Below, piece after piece: positions 59,637-64,000 of a stretch of 64,000 nucleotides of DNA. The first letter of the stretch is position 1, and each line of letters opens with the position of its first letter. This stretch comes from Coprinopsis marcescibilis. Lineage: Eukaryota; Basidiomycota; Agaricomycetes; Agaricales; Psathyrellaceae. The stretch is taken from contig ML210188.1 of NCBI GenBank assembly GCA_004369085.1, forward strand, positions 62,001 through 126,000, written 5' to 3'. The notes under the pieces are model-generated. The model saw nothing but the letters and a program-made list of their open reading frames with translations, searched no databases and was not told where the DNA came from. The translations under genes and the position numbers were made by a program.

Positions 59637-62170
59637 TTATTTTATTGACCTCATACGTCTTTCTTTACGCCGTTTCAACATTTCTTCAAATGTGGGTATG
59701 CTGGCCGCCCTTCTCGTTCCCGCGCCATCTGGCGAGAAATCACCAAACATTTCGGGGTCAAAGCCACCATTGACTTCGTCGTCCTCGTCATAGACGTAGT
59801 CCAGCCCACCATTTTCCCTTTCTGTAGACATGATTCTGGAGTATTCCAAAAACAGCCTCGAAACAAATGTCAGGCCGCACACCACAAATATGATGCCACC
59901 CAGTTACCCACCTGAACATGTATGCAGTCATATCGGCTTGTCTCCAATGTGACAGACTCCACTCCCGACCCTTCTCAGCAATCTTCTTTGCGAGATCGGG
60001 ATGACCGCCATGCCCTGACGGATCGCCTCTGAAGAAGTAGAGTGTATCAAGGAGGTCAGAGTAGTCGATCTGGATGGGGACAAAATGCAGCCAAGGCTCG
60101 ATACGGTCGGCATACCTGAGAAACACATTAGTTGGACGATCCCAGTTACAATTCTGCGGCTTTAGTACTTACCACTCGCGATATATAGTCGACTTGAAGA
60201 TAAGGCTGTTTGAGGTCATCAATCTCTTGAACCTCGAGGACCACGCGTTTCCATCCACCTGGAAATGTCATGTTAGCTGCACATTTGAGAAACGTCCGTG
60301 TAAGCTGTACTCACGTCAATGATGTACTTGTATTTTCCTTGCGTATTTACGCTATGCCTCTGACGAAACTCGTACTCGTTCGAAAGCCTCCCACATACAC
60401 CTTCATCGCACCCAATAGGTTGACCCACAAATGCGACGTCCGCCATTGCAGGGGCCCACATCGCCTTACTCAGGAATCCATTCTCCTCCGAGATCCCAAG
60501 ATCAACAGGATTTCCGACCTTCCACCTCTCGTCCGGCGTACTTCTCAGCAGCAACGTGCTGCTCATCTCTTGCGTCGAGCGTGGGTTCGCCCAATCAATA
60601 ACCCTAGGCCTCTGACTTCTCCACCACTGCGCATTCGAGCCATAGTACATGCCAGTGTTGCTACCTCTCCACTGCAGGCGATGGTCGTCCTTTTTGTCAA
60701 ACGGCGGGTCGTCTGAGCGAGGTTTGATATCTTCAACCCAGCTGTGGGGATACGCCACCATTATATCGTGATGCACGGATGAAGGGCTGAAGCTGAACTG
60801 GGGGATAAGCTGACGGTGCGGTACAGGCCCTCTCTGGTGGGAGATGAATTGACCGTGCATCAAGAGATGCGCGGGGTGTAGGCATGGGTCCATTGAAAGC
60901 TTGTGGTTGTGTATAAATGTCTTTGGCAAAGCTGCTCCTGGGATTTGAACAGCGGGCGAGGAATGGGAAGTGTTGAATTTCATTCGAGATAGGATTGAGA
61001 GGGGTGGAATGGGGTTGGGGAAACCTGCTGCGTTGACTCTTGCTGGCGAGTCTGGCGCACAGGAGGACGGCCATCCATGTAGCTTAACCTCTGGGGGATG
61101 GTCGACGTCGATATCTGTGAAGAAGGACATGAATTACACGTTCAGGTGGTTTGCATAAACGCACATTTTCCATCTCTGGCTGCCTTGACTGCCATTGTCA
61201 TCAGCTCATGGTCCGTAGGCAGATTTGGTCCATCGTGCGGACTGAAAACAGCCCGAAATGGTGGGATAGAGCCTTGCACATCCTGGAGCAACTTGAACAT
61301 TTCGGGGAGGAAGACTAAGAATCGATCCTTGTCTTTAATGTCGTGGAAGGTGAAGTTTAAGAGGCTTATGGGGTCGTCCAATGTCTCCTTGCCAAGTGTG
61401 AAAGAGTCGGCCTGAGCTTCCCACCCATGCTGCGTCTTTTGCAAATGGCGAGGGTCGATACCCCAAAAGTGCTCTACATCGCGGTATATTTGGTCGTATT
61501 CATCTGGGAGGCGGACTGCGCTCGTCTTGACGTAGAGCCACCTGTTGCGGGCGGAAACGCCCTAAGTTAATTTGACAATCAGTAGCTTGGCATATGCTTA
61601 CCAGAGGTCAAATCCCTTGGGCGGTCTCCGGCCATAACGCCTCTGATACTCCGTACAAGCCTCCTTCAAAGTCCGGCTTGCTTTCTTGTTCTTCAGCTTC
61701 CACTTCGCCTCAGCCTTCGACATTAGCTCAAATATTGGATGGGGTCCGTCAGGGTTAACCTCTAACAGGCCATCTTTACGATAGAAATGCAAGGAATCCC
61801 CCTTCCCTACTCCTTCGACACCCTCTCCAAGAATGGGTTCGTCATCTGAATCGAGTATCCCGAATCCAAATGCGTCTTCCTTCCTATTTGGAGGCGTCTC
61901 GACAGGAACCCTCGTAGTTGTCACAGTGCGAGTCACAGTTTCTGCAAGCCTGTGTACGGTGGTCGTGGTGGTTTTGGTCACAATAAGTTCTTCAACTCTG
62001 CAATTATTGGACTCCGGGAGCTTGGTTACTGGACATTGGGCGAGCAGCGGATTGGTGGCCAGTCTCTGATAGTGTCGAGTCCATTCCAGGTAGAAGACAC
62101 CTGCTAGAACGACACCAATGGCCAATGAGCGCAATGGAAGGCGTGCGGTGCGTGGGCCAGAGAAAACCAT
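59637..62170 (-). CDS. CAP10-type glycosyltransferase (GT90 family), copy 2
   Basis: Paralogue of the gene at 6993-9473, on the opposite strand. The start is the ATG of [18 protein letters not shown]; frames further upstream lack an ATG. A type II anchor (about residues 12-30) precedes a Thr-rich stem ([18 protein letters not shown]). The lumenal part begins [20 protein letters not shown], and [20 protein letters not shown] precedes an intron. Then come the large central exon (60273-61130), [38 protein letters not shown] and [14 protein letters not shown], ending KERRMRSIK at 59637. All blocks of copy 1 are present and no frameshifts are seen. The stem regions are the most diverged. Predicted Golgi glycosyltransferase of unknown donor and acceptor. 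Confidence 0.87.
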
Positions 62171-62738
62171 GGGCAGCGCCCACTGGCAGCGACTCGGGTT
62201 ACGATGGTGCACTGAAAAATTCCGCTATGCCCCCAGCGTCCCGCCACCCACCAGATTTGGCCATTCTTCCTGTCTGAACTTCTCTGAAACATCATTATGT
62301 CAACCGTCATTCGTCGCGGGTCAAAGAATTGTGATCAACATCACATGGTCCGTGCGTATTGACGTTATGTTTGGACGCGCAGGTCGAAAGTTGATGCGAC
62401 AGCGCGTCTTTCATTTATCTCCAGACAAATTCAGACAAGCTCTAGAAATCCTTTGTCTCTGACGTATACACCTTCTTCGCTGAACAACCGGAGAACAGTT
62501 TCATATGCTCAATCAGATTTGATGCTTGTTTCTGAGACAGGATCATCAAGACTCGGAGGCGGTGTGGTACGATTGTACTGTTCTGCTCGACAGGAATGCA
62601 GGGGGGTACATTCTCTATCGAATGGCGCCTTGAGCAGAAACGTTCCATCCTTGTCTCTATCCTGCTTTCGACGCCGATTTAACGAAGCCAGACTGGGAGG
62701 GTTGCGCTGTTACCTAGTGCCAAGTTATAATCCAAGCA
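62171..62738. other. Divergent intergenic region, no gene seen
   Basis: Shared promoter region between GT90 copy 2 and the small membrane protein gene. Frames here are short and unsupported. An additional 5' exon of the downstream gene is possible. Confidence 0.4.
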
Positions 62739-63585
62739 ATGCCAGCAGTACGGCACACTTCTGTATCCCTTCAATTTCTACCCGACTCCGACCAGTTGAA
62801 AACCAACACTCCATTCAGCCGACCTTGCCAATATCCTAGCCGGCTCAGCAACTTTCTGTCGGCGCACGACAAAATCTCCAGTGAGGGATTTATTACTTCT
62901 GTGAATAGGTTGCCGATTAGCCACAAACGGTATGTCGTCGAAGCCTCCTCGTCTTCGTCTTCAACCTTAATGCACACAGCTTCGGCTTCTTAGAGTTATC
63001 TTCTCGCAAGCATTCCTCCTAAATTCGGTACTCCTCGCCTTCATTGTCATGCTAGTAGTCGGCATTTTCAGCCACGACTTCTACGAGCTGTATCCAATCG
63101 CGCTCCGAATAGTGTTCATCCTTACTCAGGACGTGGTTCTGGGGTGGGCCAGCTTCATCGTTCTTCGCTCCACCATAATCCCATTCTTCATCCAAGAGTG
63201 CCGCTATCGTGCCTTCTTCGGGTTTCAGAAGGACGAACTGCTCATTCGAAAGACCCCTCTCGACCTCCGGCCCAGCTCTGTCTTTGCAGAAGTGTCGTCT
63301 CGGAAGCCAGTGAACGACCAATCAGAAGAAGACGTATTTGACAGTTGGAGGAATGCAATCACCCACGCAATCGATCCCTGTCGTTTGTACTTCCGCCCAG
63401 GCCTGATGTTCTCCGACGATTACTGGACTCCCGATTATGCTGCAACCTTTGAAGCAGCCCGAAGTATCCAAATCGGCGAACTGTCGATGGACGATTTTGA
63501 TTTGTCGGTTTGGGAAAGGTCAGGTGCCTCTGACTCGCTGTCGGGCATGTGGAACGTGGTTGAGCTATGGAGAGCCTCATTTTAA
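62739..63585 (+). CDS. Small membrane protein of unknown function
   Basis: Two exons (62739-62929 and 62994-63585; intron GTATGT...TTCTTAG) encode 260 aa, and the frame is joined cleanly across the junction as ISHKRVIFSQAF. Two to three hydrophobic helices follow (AFLLNSVLLAFIVMLVVGIF; IALRIVFILTQDVVLGWASFIVL). Then comes a soluble C-terminal half with acidic and aromatic residues (FDSWRNAITHAIDPCRLYF, ending MWNVVELWRASF). I do not recognise the family. The first exon may start further upstream; MPAVRHTS is the first in-frame ATG I can support. Confidence 0.6.
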
Positions 63586-64000
63586 ATAATTTAGATGATG
63601 GTGTTGCTCTAATCTGGTACTCCTCCTTCGTAACCTCGAATTTAATACTTATAACGGTTCGTCAATGATCACGAAGAATTTTGTTTTAAATAAAGAGTTC
63701 AACACAGCGTGCTGAATCGATTGATAAGTAATTACTACGATGTTCCACATTAGTTCAGACTGCATAGTTCGCATCTGTCCGCAACTTCGTGTTGGCCACG
63801 CGCTGGTCCCCAAACTGTCCTACGTAGACACATTTACTTCCGACTCGCATCCGTGAAATGCCTGCCAAATTCAGACTTCGACAGCATCACAGTCGAAAGC
63901 CTTTAAACCAGTACCTTTGGAATGGGGCGCTTGCAGCCAATTACGATGCAGGACGTTCGCAGAGTCTGGATCAGTCCTCTTCTCCGAGTCGCTAGGGGGA
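63586..64000. other. 3' flank, no gene seen
   Basis: AT-rich 3' flank of the small membrane protein gene up to the window edge. Nothing recognised. Confidence 0.4.

Overview
The window is nuclear DNA of a filamentous basidiomycete, most likely an Agaricomycete (mushroom-forming fungus). Nearly every gene is broken by short GT-AG introns, mostly 50-80 bp. The gene set mixes conserved eukaryotic genes (tricalbin, PP1 catalytic subunit, ATG11, DHH1-type DEAD-box helicase) with families typical of Agaricomycetes (NACHT NTPases, CAP10/GT90 glycosyltransferases, M43 secreted metalloproteases, DUF7729-like proteins and a multi-pass membrane protein family). No bacterial operons, CRISPR arrays, rRNAs or confident tRNAs were seen.

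Layout. 1-3808 (+): 3' part of a tricalbin-like SMP/C2 lipid-transfer protein, cut by the window edge. 5563-6567 (+): a secreted precursor with two related cationic amphipathic segments, a His-rich segment and a Lys/Gly-rich segment, separated by acidic stretches ending in L-(E/D)-A-R. 6993-9473 (+): CAP10/GT90 glycosyltransferase. 11312-16294 (+): large disordered PH-domain protein. 17296-20795 (-): two tandem M43 metalloproteases. 22072-26694 (-): a TPR protein and a shortened tandem copy carrying one in-frame stop. 28155-29821 (+): PP1. 32984-34274 (+): short-chain dehydrogenase. 34725-40329 (-): two tandem NACHT NTPases. 40901-45836 (-): ATG11. 46370-47592 (+): a decayed, truncated, inverted third NACHT copy. 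48547-50215 (-): DHH1/DDX6 helicase. 51678-52235 (-): a tentative small Cys/His protein. 52923-54495 (+): DUF7729-like surface protein. 55257-56558 (-): secreted WSC-domain protein. 57811-59429 (+): multi-pass membrane protein. 59637-62170 (-): second GT90 enzyme. 62739-63585 (+): small membrane protein of unknown function.

The conserved genes form a backbone for autophagy (ATG11), mRNA decay (DHH1), ER-plasma membrane contact (tricalbin) and phosphatase signalling (PP1). Between them lie accessory genes multiplied by local duplication: M43 x2, TPR x2 (one damaged), NACHT x2 plus one relic, GT90 x2 inverted about 50 kb apart. The genes do not form an evident pathway. The most unusual item is the putative multi-peptide precursor at 5563-6567. 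The second is the NACHT set, whose first exon encodes a short conserved N/T/F-rich motif of the kind that could act as a signalling module. Exon coordinates were worked out by hand from splice signals and frame continuity, and have not been tested against transcripts.
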